Source: Halocalculus aciditolerans
Lineage (GTDB): Archaea; Halobacteriota; Halobacteria; Halobacteriales; Halobacteriaceae
NCBI RefSeq assembly: GCF_014647475.1
Contig: NZ_BMPG01000002.1
Coordinates: forward strand, 620,001 to 684,000
DNA: 64,000 nt
Reading direction: 5' to 3'
In this document: positions 41,271 through 49,018 of the stretch, piece by piece
Position numbering within the stretch: position 1 is the first letter of the stretch
How the letters are laid out: each line of letters opens with the position of its first letter
Notes under the pieces: model-generated
Seen by the model: only the letters and a program-made list of their open reading frames with translations
Told to the model about the DNA's origin: nothing
Databases searched by the model: none
Made by a program: the position numbers and the translations under genes

Positions 41271-41591
41271 GTCTATGTGACTCGCACGCGACGCCCATGA
41301 ACCTATCTGCGAACCACCACGTACCGGTACGCGGGCACGCAGAGGCCTCCGGAGACCACCATAGCACTCATAGCGAGCGTTAACTATCGCGCCCCGCTGG
41401 TGTCTCGTGGGTCCCGCACCCGACGGCCGCTGTCACTGTCATCCACCATGCTGCGGGCGGTCGCCCACCGCCCGCACTGTCACTCACCACTGAGCCACAG
41501 AGCTAGAAATTTGGTGCGCACCAACTATTTAGTTAATAGATATTGTTTGTAGAAAACAAGGGGCGTCCGCGTCCCCCGAAGGAGACCACAA
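41271..41591. promoter_or_regulatory. Regulatory region of the repeat-Hsp20 gene
   Basis: 321 bp without a gene. It holds a 9-bp stem GCGGGCGGT/ACCGCCCGC at 41453-41475 with a five-base loop, repeated CACTGTCA(T/C) words at about 41433 and 41476, a 14-bp palindrome at 41511-41524, an AT-rich TATA region at about 41525-41545, and a Shine-Dalgarno GGAG at 41581-41584, seven bases before the ATG. Unlike most genes here, this one therefore has a transcribed leader. Confidence 0.6.
41511..41539. promoter_or_regulatory. Palindromic operator abutting a dyad over the TATA box
   Basis: TTGGTGCGCACCAA is a perfect 14-bp palindrome (41511-41524). CTATT-TAGTT-AATAG (41525-41539) follows without a gap and covers the putative TATA element. 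In archaea, regulator binding next to or over TATA controls initiation. It lies 53-81 bp before the Hsp20 ATG. Confidence 0.6.
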
Positions 41592-42788
41592 ATGCCCGAA
41601 CGACGACCCAACTCCCCCGAGCCGCGAGAGGAGCCGAGCGCAGAGCCAGCCGCGAACGCAGAGCCGGAGACCGAGCCACGCGAACCCGAAGCTGAACCGC
41701 GCGCCTCCGACGCCGAGCCGCGTGACTCCGAGGCGAAGCCCCGCGAGCCGGAGGCGGAACGGCGCGAGCCCGAAGCGGAGCGACGAGAGCGCCGCGCGCC
41801 CCGGAGAGACGCCGAGCCGCGTCGAGAGGCGGAATCTCGTCAGGAGGCCGAGCCGCGCCCGGAATCACGCCGTCGCGCGCCCCGCCGCGAGGCGGAACCG
41901 CGTCGCGACCCACGTGCTCGTCGTGCACCTCGCTACGAAGCCGAACCCCGCCGCGAGCCGCGTCAGGAAGCCGAACCTCGCCGCGAGGCGGAGCCACGCC
42001 GCGAACCGCGCGCCCGCCGCGCACCCCGCTACGAGGCAGAGCCGCGCCGCGAACCGCGCGCCCGCCGCGCACCCCGCTACGAGGCAGAGCCGCGCCGCGA
42101 ACCGCGCGCCCGCCGCGCACCCCGCTACGAGGCAGAGCCGCGCCGCGAACCGCGACCCCGTGCGCCCCGTCGAGAAGCCGAACCCCGCCGGGAGGCCGCG
42201 CCACGCCGCGCGCCCAGCCGAGACGCAGCGCTGCGTCGCGAACCAGTACCGCGCCGCGAATCCCGCGCCCGCCGTGCGCCACGTCGGGAAGCCGAACCCC
42301 GCCGCGACACACGGCGTCGCGCACCGCGCGCCGAGAGCCAATCCCGCCGCGCGCCGCCCGCGTCCACCCAGCGCGCGGAGCCCCGAAGCGATCTACGCCG
42401 CGAACAGGAACCCGAGCTGAGCCCGCGCCAGCGGAGCGCCCGCGAACGCGGCCGCTCGAACCGCCGCGCCGCCGCACAAGTCCCCGACGTCGACGTCGTC
42501 GACATGCCCGACCGCGTCCGCGTCTTCGCCGACCTCCCCGGCTGCGACCGCGACCGCATCCAGCTCCGCGCGAACGACAACCAACTCCGCATCGAAGCCG
42601 AACGCGAAGACCCCGTCAACGACCGCCGCGCCCACCGCCACGAACGCGCCCCCACCATCGAGCGCACCATCGACATCCCCACGCGCGCGAACATCGACGA
42701 AGCCGAAGCCGCCTACGAGAACGGCGTCCTCCGCATCGACCTCCCGAAACGCGAGGAAGAGAAAGAACGAACCATCGGCTTCGAATAA
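41592..42788 (+). CDS. Hsp20/alpha-crystallin protein with a long Arg/Glu/Pro-rich repeat N-terminus
   Basis: A 398-residue fusion. Residues 1-295 are low-complexity, built from E, P, A and R with periodic Tyr; a 16-residue unit EPRARRAPRYEAEPRR (6 Arg, 3 Glu) repeats with three copies identical at DNA level. Residues 295-398 form an alpha-crystallin domain (VDMPDRVRVFADLPG, TIERTIDIPTRANID, ENGVLRIDLPKREE). Small heat-shock proteins usually have about 150 residues. The strong positive charge is against the acidic proteome of halophiles. Both parts share one frame from an ATG with a Shine-Dalgarno site. The N-terminus is probably disordered and might bind acidic proteins or nucleic acid; inference. 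Confidence 0.88.
   Translation: MPERRPNSPEPREEPSAEPAANAEPETEPREPEAEPRASDAEPRDSEAKPREPEAERREPEAERRERRAPRRDAEPRREAESRQEAEPRPESRRRAPRREAEPRRDPRARRAPRYEAEPRREPRQEAEPRREAEPRREPRARRAPRYEAEPRREPRARRAPRYEAEPRREPRARRAPRYEAEPRREPRPRAPRREAEPRREAAPRRAPSRDAALRREPVPRRESRARRAPRREAEPRRDTRRRAPRAESQSRRAPPASTQRAEPRSDLRREQEPELSPRQRSARERGRSNRRAAAQVPDVDVVDMPDRVRVFADLPGCDRDRIQLRANDNQLRIEAEREDPVNDRRAHRHERAPTIERTIDIPTRANIDEAEAAYENGVLRIDLPKREEEKERTIGFE
42003..42146 (+). repeat. Three perfect 48-bp tandem repeats in the Hsp20-fusion gene
   Basis: Copies at 42003-42050, 42051-42098 and 42099-42146 are identical and encode EPRARRAPRYEAEPRR. Degenerate versions extend on both sides from about 41790 to 42300. Identity at synonymous positions indicates very recent expansion or concerted evolution. 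Confidence 0.95.
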
Positions 42789-42995
42789 CGCGGCACACCC
42801 CACGGCGACTCACTCGTTCTTTCACGACCATGACCGTGTGAAGCGACGCATTAGCGAGGGGAATCACGGTCGATCGCAGCAGCACAGTTCGTGAGTGTTG
42901 CGACCCTGCTCGATATGCCGTCTCTGCCTCCCGACGTCACAGTTACCACTGGAACACTACCAGAAAGCCAGGCAAAACACGTCAAGGTACTTTCA
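42789..42995. other. Gap between the Hsp20-fusion gene and tRNA-Gln
   Basis: 207 bp, with lower GC than the flanking genes towards the tRNA. The CACGACCATGACCGTG stretch at about 42822 is an imperfect dyad that may act as terminator for the Hsp20 gene. No reading frame of interest. Confidence 0.4.
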
Positions 42996-43068
42996 TAGCC
43001 CTGGGCGGATTCGAACCGCCGTCAACGGCTCCAAAGGCCGCTATGATTGGCCGCTACACCACAGGGCT
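42996..43068 (-). tRNA. tRNA-Gln (anticodon TTG)
   Basis: A cloverleaf on the minus strand: acceptor AGCCCTG pairs with CAGGGCT, with discriminator A at 42996. The anticodon stem GCGGC/GCCGT (one G:T pair) encloses CTTTGGA, so the anticodon is TTG, decoding CAA. The T arm GGCGG-TTCGAAT-CCGCC is perfect. No intron and no encoded CCA. The AATAAAC element about 27 bp upstream (43090-43096 on the minus strand) is its probable promoter. Confidence 0.93.
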
Positions 43069-43163
43069 GCAATTCTTGTCGGTCGTGTTTATTGTCATCG
43101 GCGCGTCGACGACACGACCTAATTATTCGGTTGGGATGCGGCGTATTATGAGTTACGAGAAGA

Positions 43164-43892
43164 TTATGTCTCGTCAGAGAGTACAACTGTTCCGCGTTCA
43201 ACTTTCATGTGACAGCTCCTGCATAGCGAGACGAGATTCGAGAGGACGTGAGAGTCCTGTGGATCGTCGAACTCCCGAACAGGTGTGAGATGATGAACGT
43301 CGGGCTCCTGTCCGAGTTCATCCCGGGCCGAGCCACAGTTCTGGCACGCGTGGTCGTCTCGCTCCAGTGTCTTGCGACGGGCTTCCCGCCACCTCCCGCT
43401 GTACACGTTCGGATCGACTCCGGGACCGAGTTCTTCCGACATCCACGAGTAGAGGCAATCACAAGAGCAGAATCGGCCCTGTCCACGGTCTCGTTCGGAT
43501 TGCAGCACGACTAGCTCTGCCTCGCAGTAATCGCACTCTCTAGTGATGCGCGGTGCTTCGTTGATCTCATACGAGGGAGTACCCAAGAACTCGTCCGCCG
43601 CCGCCACGCAGTCGGGACAGTAGACGCCGTCCTTGTCCGAGGGGTAGTAGTCGAACTCGCTGCCGCACTGCCGGCACTCAGTGGTTTCTTTCGCGTCGCG
43701 GTAGTTCCCGTTGTGTTCACCGGCGTTGGGGTTGCAGTCGTCGCAGAACTCGCGTCGAGCTTTTGGGTCGTAGAATTCGACGTCGCATCCCGTACAGGTC
43801 CGGTTGGGGAGTGGGTCGCCGTGGACTTTCGTGTGGTGTTGGCGGACGCCCTGCTCCGTTCGGAGAGGTGTTCCGCAGGTCGGACAGTCCAT
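43164..43892 (-). CDS. HNH endonuclease with multiple zinc fingers
   Basis: A 242-residue Cys-rich protein. It opens with a C2H2-like finger (CPTCG then HHTKVHG), followed by three Cys4 ribbons (CTGC/CDDC, CRQC/CPDC, CDYC/CSCDC) and a C-terminal HNH domain: CQNC, DVHHLTPVREF, NLVSLCRSCH. The HH and the later N and H are the catalytic residues. HNH genes of this kind are often mobile or defence-linked and here it follows a tRNA gene. The ATG at 43892 is preferred over a GTG one codon earlier. Confidence 0.88.
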   Translation of the reverse strand: MDCPTCGTPLRTEQGVRQHHTKVHGDPLPNRTCTGCDVEFYDPKARREFCDDCNPNAGEHNGNYRDAKETTECRQCGSEFDYYPSDKDGVYCPDCVAAADEFLGTPSYEINEAPRITRECDYCEAELVVLQSERDRGQGRFCSCDCLYSWMSEELGPGVDPNVYSGRWREARRKTLERDDHACQNCGSARDELGQEPDVHHLTPVREFDDPQDSHVLSNLVSLCRSCHMKVERGTVVLSDET

Positions 43893-43992
43893 CACGCGCT
43901 AGTTCGTCGGAATAGTCGATAATCCCTCGGGCGGGTCCGGAGATGGGGGTGAGTACGTGGGGTTCGGGCGAGAAGGCCGAGAGAACGCGCGG

Positions 43993-44433
43993 TCAGTCGC
44001 CGGCTTCGAGTTCGTCGCAGGTGCCGGCGAGGTGGCAGCAGGCGTCGGCGTCGGGGTCGAAGCATTCGGGGCAGTCGGGTTCGCGGTCGACGAGCATGTC
44101 GAGCCGGTCGGCGACGGTTTCGTCGATGACGGGTTCGAGTTGGCGGGCTTCGCTCCGGTAGTCCTGGACGTCGAGGACGTTCGTGAGGAAGCGTTCGAGG
44201 ATGCAGTAGGTCTGGAGGGCGTCGACGGCGCGGCCTTCGCCGTCGGCGGTGAGGGTCGCGCCCTTGTACTTCTCGTGTTCGACGAGGCCGCGGTCTTCGA
44301 GTTTCCCGACCATCTCGTTCGCGGAGGCCGGGGAGACGTCGAGTTGGTCGGCGAGCGCGCCCGTGGAGGCGGGGCCGCCGCTCGCCTGCTGAACGAGGAA
44401 GATGGCCTTGAGGTACTGGTCGGCCGAGTTCAT
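43993..44433 (-). CDS. DtxR/MntR-type regulator with C-terminal cysteine cluster
   Basis: A 146-residue metal-dependent regulator. The winged helix (SADQYLKAIFLVQQASG, VSPASANEMVGKLEDRGLVEH) is followed by a short metal-binding helical region (CILERFLTNVL, EARQLEPVIDE) and a Cys tail CPECFDPDADACCHLAGTC that could bind zinc or iron-sulfur. No FeoA domain. The gene follows a ferritin-like gene on the same strand after 55 bp, with a perfect palindrome in between, so it likely controls metal storage or uptake. Confidence 0.85.
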   Translation of the reverse strand: MNSADQYLKAIFLVQQASGGPASTGALADQLDVSPASANEMVGKLEDRGLVEHEKYKGATLTADGEGRAVDALQTYCILERFLTNVLDVQDYRSEARQLEPVIDETVADRLDMLVDREPDCPECFDPDADACCHLAGTCDELEAGD

Positions 44434-44466
44434 GCGAACCACCCCGTGGTGAGTGTGAGCACGCTA

Positions 44467-44478
44467 GACGCATGCGTC
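44467..44478. promoter_or_regulatory. 12-bp palindrome GACGCATGCGTC before the MntR-like gene
   Basis: A perfect 12-bp palindrome 34-45 bp upstream of the regulator's ATG and downstream of the ferritin-like stop. A second short dyad (CACC-CCGT-GGTG) is at about 44440. Candidate autoregulatory site. Confidence 0.45.
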
Positions 44479-44488
44479 CAGCGACGGT

Positions 44489-44983
44489 TCATTCGCGTCC
44501 CTCCATGAGTTCGGCGACTTCTTCGACGCCGGCGGCTTCGTCCTCGCGGATGTCGCGGAGGACGGAGAGGAGTTCGCCGCGGTCGACGGCGAATTCGGCG
44601 TCGGACGCTTCGACGGCGTCGATGAGGTCGTCGTAGAACTTGTACGCGGTCTCTTCGCCGTTGAGCTGGTCGTAGAGCACGTCGTCGAATCCCTCCGGGC
44701 CGTCCTGTGAGTATTTCTCGCCGACGAGCGCTTCGACCGTCTCCGGGTCGACGCTCTCGGCGTTCAGCTGCTCGATGAGCGCTTCGAGGCGGTGGCGGTG
44801 CGCCGCCGACTCCTCGCGCGCCTCCGAGAGGAGCTCCTCGATGGCGTCGTCGCGCTCCGCGGCGGGGAGGCGCTGGTAGTTCCGGTGTGCGCGCACCTCG
44901 ACGACTTCTTCGAGCACGACGCCTATCTGGAGGAGTCGTGCGAGCTGGGCGTCCGACTCGACCGACGCGGCCCCCACGCTCAC
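44489..44983 (-). CDS. Ferritin-like four-helix protein
   Basis: A 164-residue helical protein from a GTG start. Two segments carry Glu and His at ferritin-like positions: EEVVEVRAHRNYQRL and EESAAHRHRLEAL, spaced as helices of a diiron four-helix bundle; a third helix has EETAYKFYDDLIDAVE. Longer upstream extensions are Arg-rich and unlike the protein, hence the GTG. Its start overlaps the stop of a 31-codon leader ORF (GTGA). It may store iron or act as a rubrerythrin-type peroxidase; linked to the MntR-like regulator. Confidence 0.75.
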   Translation of the reverse strand: MSVGAASVESDAQLARLLQIGVVLEEVVEVRAHRNYQRLPAAERDDAIEELLSEAREESAAHRHRLEALIEQLNAESVDPETVEALVGEKYSQDGPEGFDDVLYDQLNGEETAYKFYDDLIDAVEASDAEFAVDRGELLSVLRDIREDEAAGVEEVAELMEGRE

Positions 44984-45075
44984 GCTCGGCCACCTCCGGC
45001 GGGTCGCCCGCCGGCGACCCCGTGCGTCGGCCGGGCGGGTTCGACGGACCGACCGGTTCCTCGTCCGCAGTTCAT
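44980..45075 (-). CDS. Possible 31-residue leader ORF coupled to the ferritin-like gene
   Basis: From an ATG (MNCGRGTGRSVEPARP at its start) to a TGA overlapping the GTG of the ferritin-like gene by four bases, the spacing used for translational coupling. A TTTAAG element (45107-45112, minus strand) lies about 32 bp upstream of its ATG, so transcription should start just ahead of it. The peptide is Gly/Arg-rich, unlike most haloarchaeal proteins, so a regulatory leader is more likely than a functional protein. Confidence 0.35.
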   Translation of the reverse strand: MNCGRGTGRSVEPARPTHGVAGGRPAGGGRA

Positions 45076-45290
45076 ACACTTGTCTCGGAGAGTCGAACGC
45101 TTAAACGGTTCCCTCCGCGCCGACCGCCGAGAGCCCGCGATGGCCGTTGACGTCGACCGAAGCTCGTCGCCGACGACGAACGGGACCGACGTCAACGGAA
45201 ACCGGCGACGCCGCGGCTGCGTACAGTGACTGATAAAAACGGAGCGCGTCGAAACAGAGCGAACGGAAAGAGGAGAGACAGCCGCGAGCG
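45076..45290. other. Gap upstream of the ferritin-like operon and downstream of sufD
   Basis: About 215 bp. It has the TTTAAG promoter candidate for the ferritin-like unit and, downstream of sufD, an A-rich CTGATAAAAACGG tract at about 45228. Frames here (such as 29 codons from 45140) lack supporting features. Confidence 0.4.
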
Positions 45291-46565
45291 CTACTGGTGG
45301 AGGCGCTCGTGGATGCGCTCTTGGAGGTCGTCGCGGAGTTCGTCGACTTCGACCTCGTCGAGGACGGGGACGAAGAAGCCCTCGACGAGCATGTTCTTCG
45401 CCGTCCCTTCGGGGATGGCGCGCCCCTCCATGTAGAAGAGGTCCTCCTGGTCGATCTGGCCGACCGTGGCGGAGTGGGAGGCCTCGGTGTCGTGGTTGTT
45501 GATGATGAGCTTCGGGGAGGCGTCGGCCTCGCTCTCATCACTGAGCATGAGGGTGTTCTCTCGCTGGTAGGAGGAAGTGTCCCACGCCATCTCGCCGACG
45601 TCCTGCACGCCCTCGTAGACCGAGCGCGCCTCGTCGTCGATGACGCCGCGCGTCACGAGGTCGGCGGTCGTGTGCTCGGCGCGGTGCCAGACCTTCGAGT
45701 CGAGGTCGAAGTGCTGGTCGTCGTGGCCGAAGAACGCGCCGACGATCTTCGTCTCCGAGGACTCCCCCTCGAGGAGCGTGGAGACGGCGGTCTTCGTGAG
45801 TCGGCTGCCGAGGTTGCCCTCGATCCAGTTCACGGTCGCGTACGTGTCCGTCACGCCGCGCTTCATCGTGAAGTTGTACGTGGACTGGTCGAAGTCCTGC
45901 AGGCTCCCGTACTGGATGTACGAGTTCTCGCCCGCGACGGCCTCGACGATACCCGAGTAGTACCGGTTCTCGGCGTCGACCTCGTCGCTCGCGGTTTCAC
46001 CGCTCGCACTTCCCGAGGCGCGTCGCACCTCGTCGCCGGTGTCCTGCCGCTCCAGAATGGTGACGGACGCGCTCGTGTCCGTGACGACGAGCGTGTAGTT
46101 GAACAGCGACTGACCGTTCATCGTCGTCCGGATCTTCACGTCCTCCGCGTCCGTACTACTGGGGACGTAGACGAGCGTGCCGGTGGTGAAGAGCGCGGTC
46201 GAGAGCGCCGTCAGGCGGTTCTCGTCGGGCGCGATGACGCTCCCGAAGTGCTCCTCAACTATTTCGGAGAGGTCGGCGTCGTTGAACGCCTCGTGGAACG
46301 GCACGACCGTCGCCTGGTCGTCGCCCTCCCACTCTTTCTCTTCTGTTTGGTCGAACGGCTCGACGAGCGAGTCGTAGTCGAGGTCCTCGAGGTCCGTCCA
46401 CTTCCGCCCGGGCGTCTGAATGACGCTCGGGTAGTCGAGGTCATCGAGCTGGTCGAGCGCGTCGAGACGCGTCTCCAGAAGCCACTCCGGCTCGCCGCGC
46501 TCCTCGCTGATGCGGCGAACGGTCTCCTCGTCGACGCCCGCGCTGAAGGTTTTCGCCTCGCTCAT
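45291..46565 (-). CDS. sufD: Fe-S cluster assembly scaffold SufD
   Basis: A 424-residue beta-helix protein, paralogous to SufB, with an N-terminal helical region (SGAGVDEETVRRISEERGEPEWLLETRLDAL-like pattern, residues 1-35) and a C-terminal signature HDTEASHSATVGQIDQEDLFY. The AVSTLLEGESSETKIVGAFFGH region is the core. SufB-SufC-SufD builds clusters from persulfide sulfur. Its ATG overlaps the sufB stop (ATGA at 46562-46565). It ends the suf operon. Confidence 0.95.
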   Translation of the reverse strand: MSEAKTFSAGVDEETVRRISEERGEPEWLLETRLDALDQLDDLDYPSVIQTPGRKWTDLEDLDYDSLVEPFDQTEEKEWEGDDQATVVPFHEAFNDADLSEIVEEHFGSVIAPDENRLTALSTALFTTGTLVYVPSSTDAEDVKIRTTMNGQSLFNYTLVVTDTSASVTILERQDTGDEVRRASGSASGETASDEVDAENRYYSGIVEAVAGENSYIQYGSLQDFDQSTYNFTMKRGVTDTYATVNWIEGNLGSRLTKTAVSTLLEGESSETKIVGAFFGHDDQHFDLDSKVWHRAEHTTADLVTRGVIDDEARSVYEGVQDVGEMAWDTSSYQRENTLMLSDESEADASPKLIINNHDTEASHSATVGQIDQEDLFYMEGRAIPEGTAKNMLVEGFFVPVLDEVEVDELRDDLQERIHERLHQ

Positions 46566-47989
46566 CCGAGACTCCCCTCCATCTCCAGTTCGATGAGGCG
46601 GTTCAGCTCGACCGCGTACTCGATCGGGAGCTCTTCCGTGATCGGCTCGATGAAGCCGGCGACGATCATCTGCTTCGCGTCGTCGTCGTCCAGTCCGCGC
46701 GACTGGAGGTAGAAGACGTCCTCGTCGCCGATTTTACCCACAGTGGCCTCGTGGGCGACGTCGACTTTGGACTCGTTGATCTCCATGTACGGCATCGTGT
46801 CCGACGTCGACTCGTTGTCGAACATGAGCGCGTCACACTCGACGCTCGTGCTGGAGTTCTCCGCGCCGTCCGCGATGTGGACGAGACCGCGGTAGTTCGT
46901 CCGGCCGCCGTCCTTACTGATGGACTTGGACTCGATGGTGGACTTCGTCTCCGGGGCGTTGTGGTAGACTTTCGCGCCGGTGTCGATGTCCTGCCCGTCG
47001 CCCGCGAAGGCGATGGTGATGTGGTTGTCCGTCGCGCCCCGGCCCTTCAGGATACTGCAGGGGTAGAGCATCGTCGCCTTCGACCCCATGCTGCCGGAGA
47101 CCCACTCCATCGTCCCGTTCGATTCGACGATGGCGCGCTTCGTGTTGAGGTTGAACGTGTTCTTCGACCAGTTCTGGACGGTCGAATACTGAACGTGGGC
47201 GTCCTCCTTCACGAAGACTTCCACGCCGCCGCTGTGGAGGTTGTGCGTGCCGTACTTCGGCGCGCTACAGCCTTCGATGTAGTGGACTTCGCTGCCTTCC
47301 TCGGCGATGATGAGGGTGTGCTCGAACTGGCCCATCCCCTCGGAGTTCATCCGGAAGTAGGCCTGCACGGGCATGTTCACCGTCACGTCCTCGGGGACGT
47401 AGACGAACGAACCGCCGGACCAGACCGCGCCGTGGAGCGCCGCGAACTTGTTGTCGCTCGGCGGGACGCACTTCGTCATGAAGTGCTCCTTAACGATTTC
47501 CTCGTGCTCCTGGACGGCCTCGTCCATGTTGCAGAAGATGACGCCCTTCTCCTCCCAGCGCTCCTGCATGTTCTGGTAGACGACCTCGGACTCGTACTGC
47601 GCGCCGACGCCCGAGAGCGCCTTCCGCTCCGCCTCGGGAATCCCGAGTTTCTCGAAGGTGTCCTGGATGTCCTCAGGGAGGTCGTCCCAGGACTCCGCGC
47701 CGCTGCGCTGGTCGACGTCCGGCCGGATGTACGGCACGATCTCCTCGACGTCGAGCTCGGACAGGTCCGGCTGGCCCGGCCAGTCCGTCGGCATCGGCAT
47801 CTTCTGGTACTGCTTGAGCGCGCGAAGGCGGCGCTCCAGCATCCACTCCGGTTCGTCTTTGTCCTCGGAGATGAGACGAATCGTCTCCTCCGTCAGGCCC
47901 TTCCCGGACGTGAACGCCGAGCTCTCCTCCTTCTTGAACTCGAAGCGCTTCTCCGTGTCTGTGTCTTTTAGGTGGTCTTCTGAACTCAT
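46562..47989 (-). CDS. sufB: Fe-S cluster assembly scaffold SufB
   Basis: A 475-residue SufB. Characteristic segments include EVHYIEGCSAPKYG (with a Cys conserved for sulfur transfer), QNWSKNTFNLNTKRA, ISKDGGRTNYRG and the C-terminal VDVAHEATVGKIGDEDVFYL. It receives sulfur and, with SufC and SufD, assembles [4Fe-4S] clusters. Fifteen bases after sufC, overlapping sufD. The length is usual for archaeal SufB. Confidence 0.97.
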   Translation of the reverse strand: MSSEDHLKDTDTEKRFEFKKEESSAFTSGKGLTEETIRLISEDKDEPEWMLERRLRALKQYQKMPMPTDWPGQPDLSELDVEEIVPYIRPDVDQRSGAESWDDLPEDIQDTFEKLGIPEAERKALSGVGAQYESEVVYQNMQERWEEKGVIFCNMDEAVQEHEEIVKEHFMTKCVPPSDNKFAALHGAVWSGGSFVYVPEDVTVNMPVQAYFRMNSEGMGQFEHTLIIAEEGSEVHYIEGCSAPKYGTHNLHSGGVEVFVKEDAHVQYSTVQNWSKNTFNLNTKRAIVESNGTMEWVSGSMGSKATMLYPCSILKGRGATDNHITIAFAGDGQDIDTGAKVYHNAPETKSTIESKSISKDGGRTNYRGLVHIADGAENSSTSVECDALMFDNESTSDTMPYMEINESKVDVAHEATVGKIGDEDVFYLQSRGLDDDDAKQMIVAGFIEPITEELPIEYAVELNRLIELEMEGSLG

Positions 47990-48004
47990 AGTGGTGTACT
48001 CTCG

Positions 48005-48913
48005 TTAGGCCGCGTTGTAGACCTGGTCGCGCACCCAGTCGTACCCCTTGTCTTCGAGCTCCTCGGCGAGCTCGGGACCGCCCTCTTTGACGATCTCGCC
48101 GTCGAGCATGATGTGGACGGTGTCGGGTTCGATGTAGTCGAGGATGCGCTGGTAGTGCGTGATCTGGAGGACGCCGGTGCCCTGCTCGTCGCGGAGGGCG
48201 TTGACGCCGTTCGCGACGTCCTGGAGGCGGTCGATGTCCAGCCCGGAGTCGATCTCGTCGAGCACCGCGATGGCGGGCTCGAGGATGGCGGCCTGCAGGA
48301 CCTCGTTCTGCTTCTTCTCACCGCCGGAGAAGCCCGCGTTCAGGTAGCGCTGTGCGAACTTCTCGTCCATGTCGAGGAGCTCCATCTTCTCCTTCAGGAG
48401 CTGCTGGAACTCGGCGACGCCGACCTCGCCCTCGTCGTAGTCGCCTTCCATCGGACTCGTGTCGTAGCCCGCTTCCTCTTCTTCTTCGTCGTCGTCGTCC
48501 TCGCCGAAGAGGAGCTCTTCGCGCTCCTCGATCTTCGCGTTCAGCGCGGTGCGGAGGAAGTTCGTCATCGTGACGCCCTCGATCTCCGCCGGATACTGGA
48601 ACGCGAGGAACACGCCGAGCGCCGCGCGCTCGTTCGGCTCCAGGTCGAGGAGGTCCCACGTGCGCGCGTCGTCGGGGATTTCGTCGACGTCACCGAAGTC
48701 GTCGTCGTCGAGGTGCAGGAGGACCTCGCCCTCCGTGACCTCGTACGCCGGGTGGCCCGCGATAATCTTCGACGTCGTGGACTTCCCGCTCCCGTTCGGC
48801 CCCATCAGGGCGTGGATTTCGCCCGAAGCGACCTCGAGGTCGACGCCGTTGAGGATCTTCTCCCCTTCTTCCGCTACTTCCGCGTGGACGTTCTTCAGCT
48901 CTAGCGTAGCCAT
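48005..48913 (-). CDS. sufC: Fe-S assembly ATPase SufC with an acidic insert
   Basis: A 302-residue ABC-type ATPase. Walker A is GPNGSGKST (38-46), the signature FSGGEKKQ lies at about 195, and Walker B is [11 protein letters not shown]. Bacterial SufC has about 250 residues; the extra length is an acidic insertion at 137-164 (a run of Asp/Glu followed by [11 protein letters not shown]) before the helical lid. It drives the SufBCD scaffold. First gene of sufCBD, with a DtxR-box-like repeat a few bases before the ATG. Confidence 0.97.
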   Translation of the reverse strand: MATLELKNVHAEVAEEGEKILNGVDLEVASGEIHALMGPNGSGKSTTSKIIAGHPAYEVTEGEVLLHLDDDDFGDVDEIPDDARTWDLLDLEPNERAALGVFLAFQYPAEIEGVTMTNFLRTALNAKIEEREELLFGEDDDDEEEEEAGYDTSPMEGDYDEGEVGVAEFQQLLKEKMELLDMDEKFAQRYLNAGFSGGEKKQNEVLQAAILEPAIAVLDEIDSGLDIDRLQDVANGVNALRDEQGTGVLQITHYQRILDYIEPDTVHIMLDGEIVKEGGPELAEELEDKGYDWVRDQVYNAA

Positions 48914-48917
48914 TGAT

Positions 48918-48935
48918 TAGGTCATCCGAAACCTA
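48918..48935. promoter_or_regulatory. TAGGT-N8-ACCTA inverted repeat before sufC
   Basis: TAGGT (48918-48922) and ACCTA (48931-48935) form a dyad ending five bases from the sufC ATG. With flanking bases it reads TTAGGT-N8-ACCTAG, close to the DtxR/IdeR box arms TTAGGT/ACCTAA (spacer 7). A likely site for iron-dependent control of Fe-S assembly. Confidence 0.5.
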
Positions 48936-49018
48936 GCGGTTGAGGGGGATAATGGTTACGCATCGACCCCCACGTCTTCGACCTCTAGAAAAATTATTTT
49001 GCTGTACGGAAACACGGT

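Noticed and set aside
41865-42341. Antisense collagen-like frame (RFAARLCLVAGCAAG pattern)
   Set aside because: A mirror of the repeat on the other strand, with no promoter or plausible start.
41722-42420. A second long frame through the Hsp20-fusion repeats
   Set aside because: Repeats keep several frames open by default; only the frame with the Shine-Dalgarno start continues into the alpha-crystallin domain.
44984-45079. N-terminal extension of the ferritin-like protein to a TTG
   Set aside because: The added residues are Arg-rich and unlike the rest, and a GTG coupled to the leader ORF stop is a better start.
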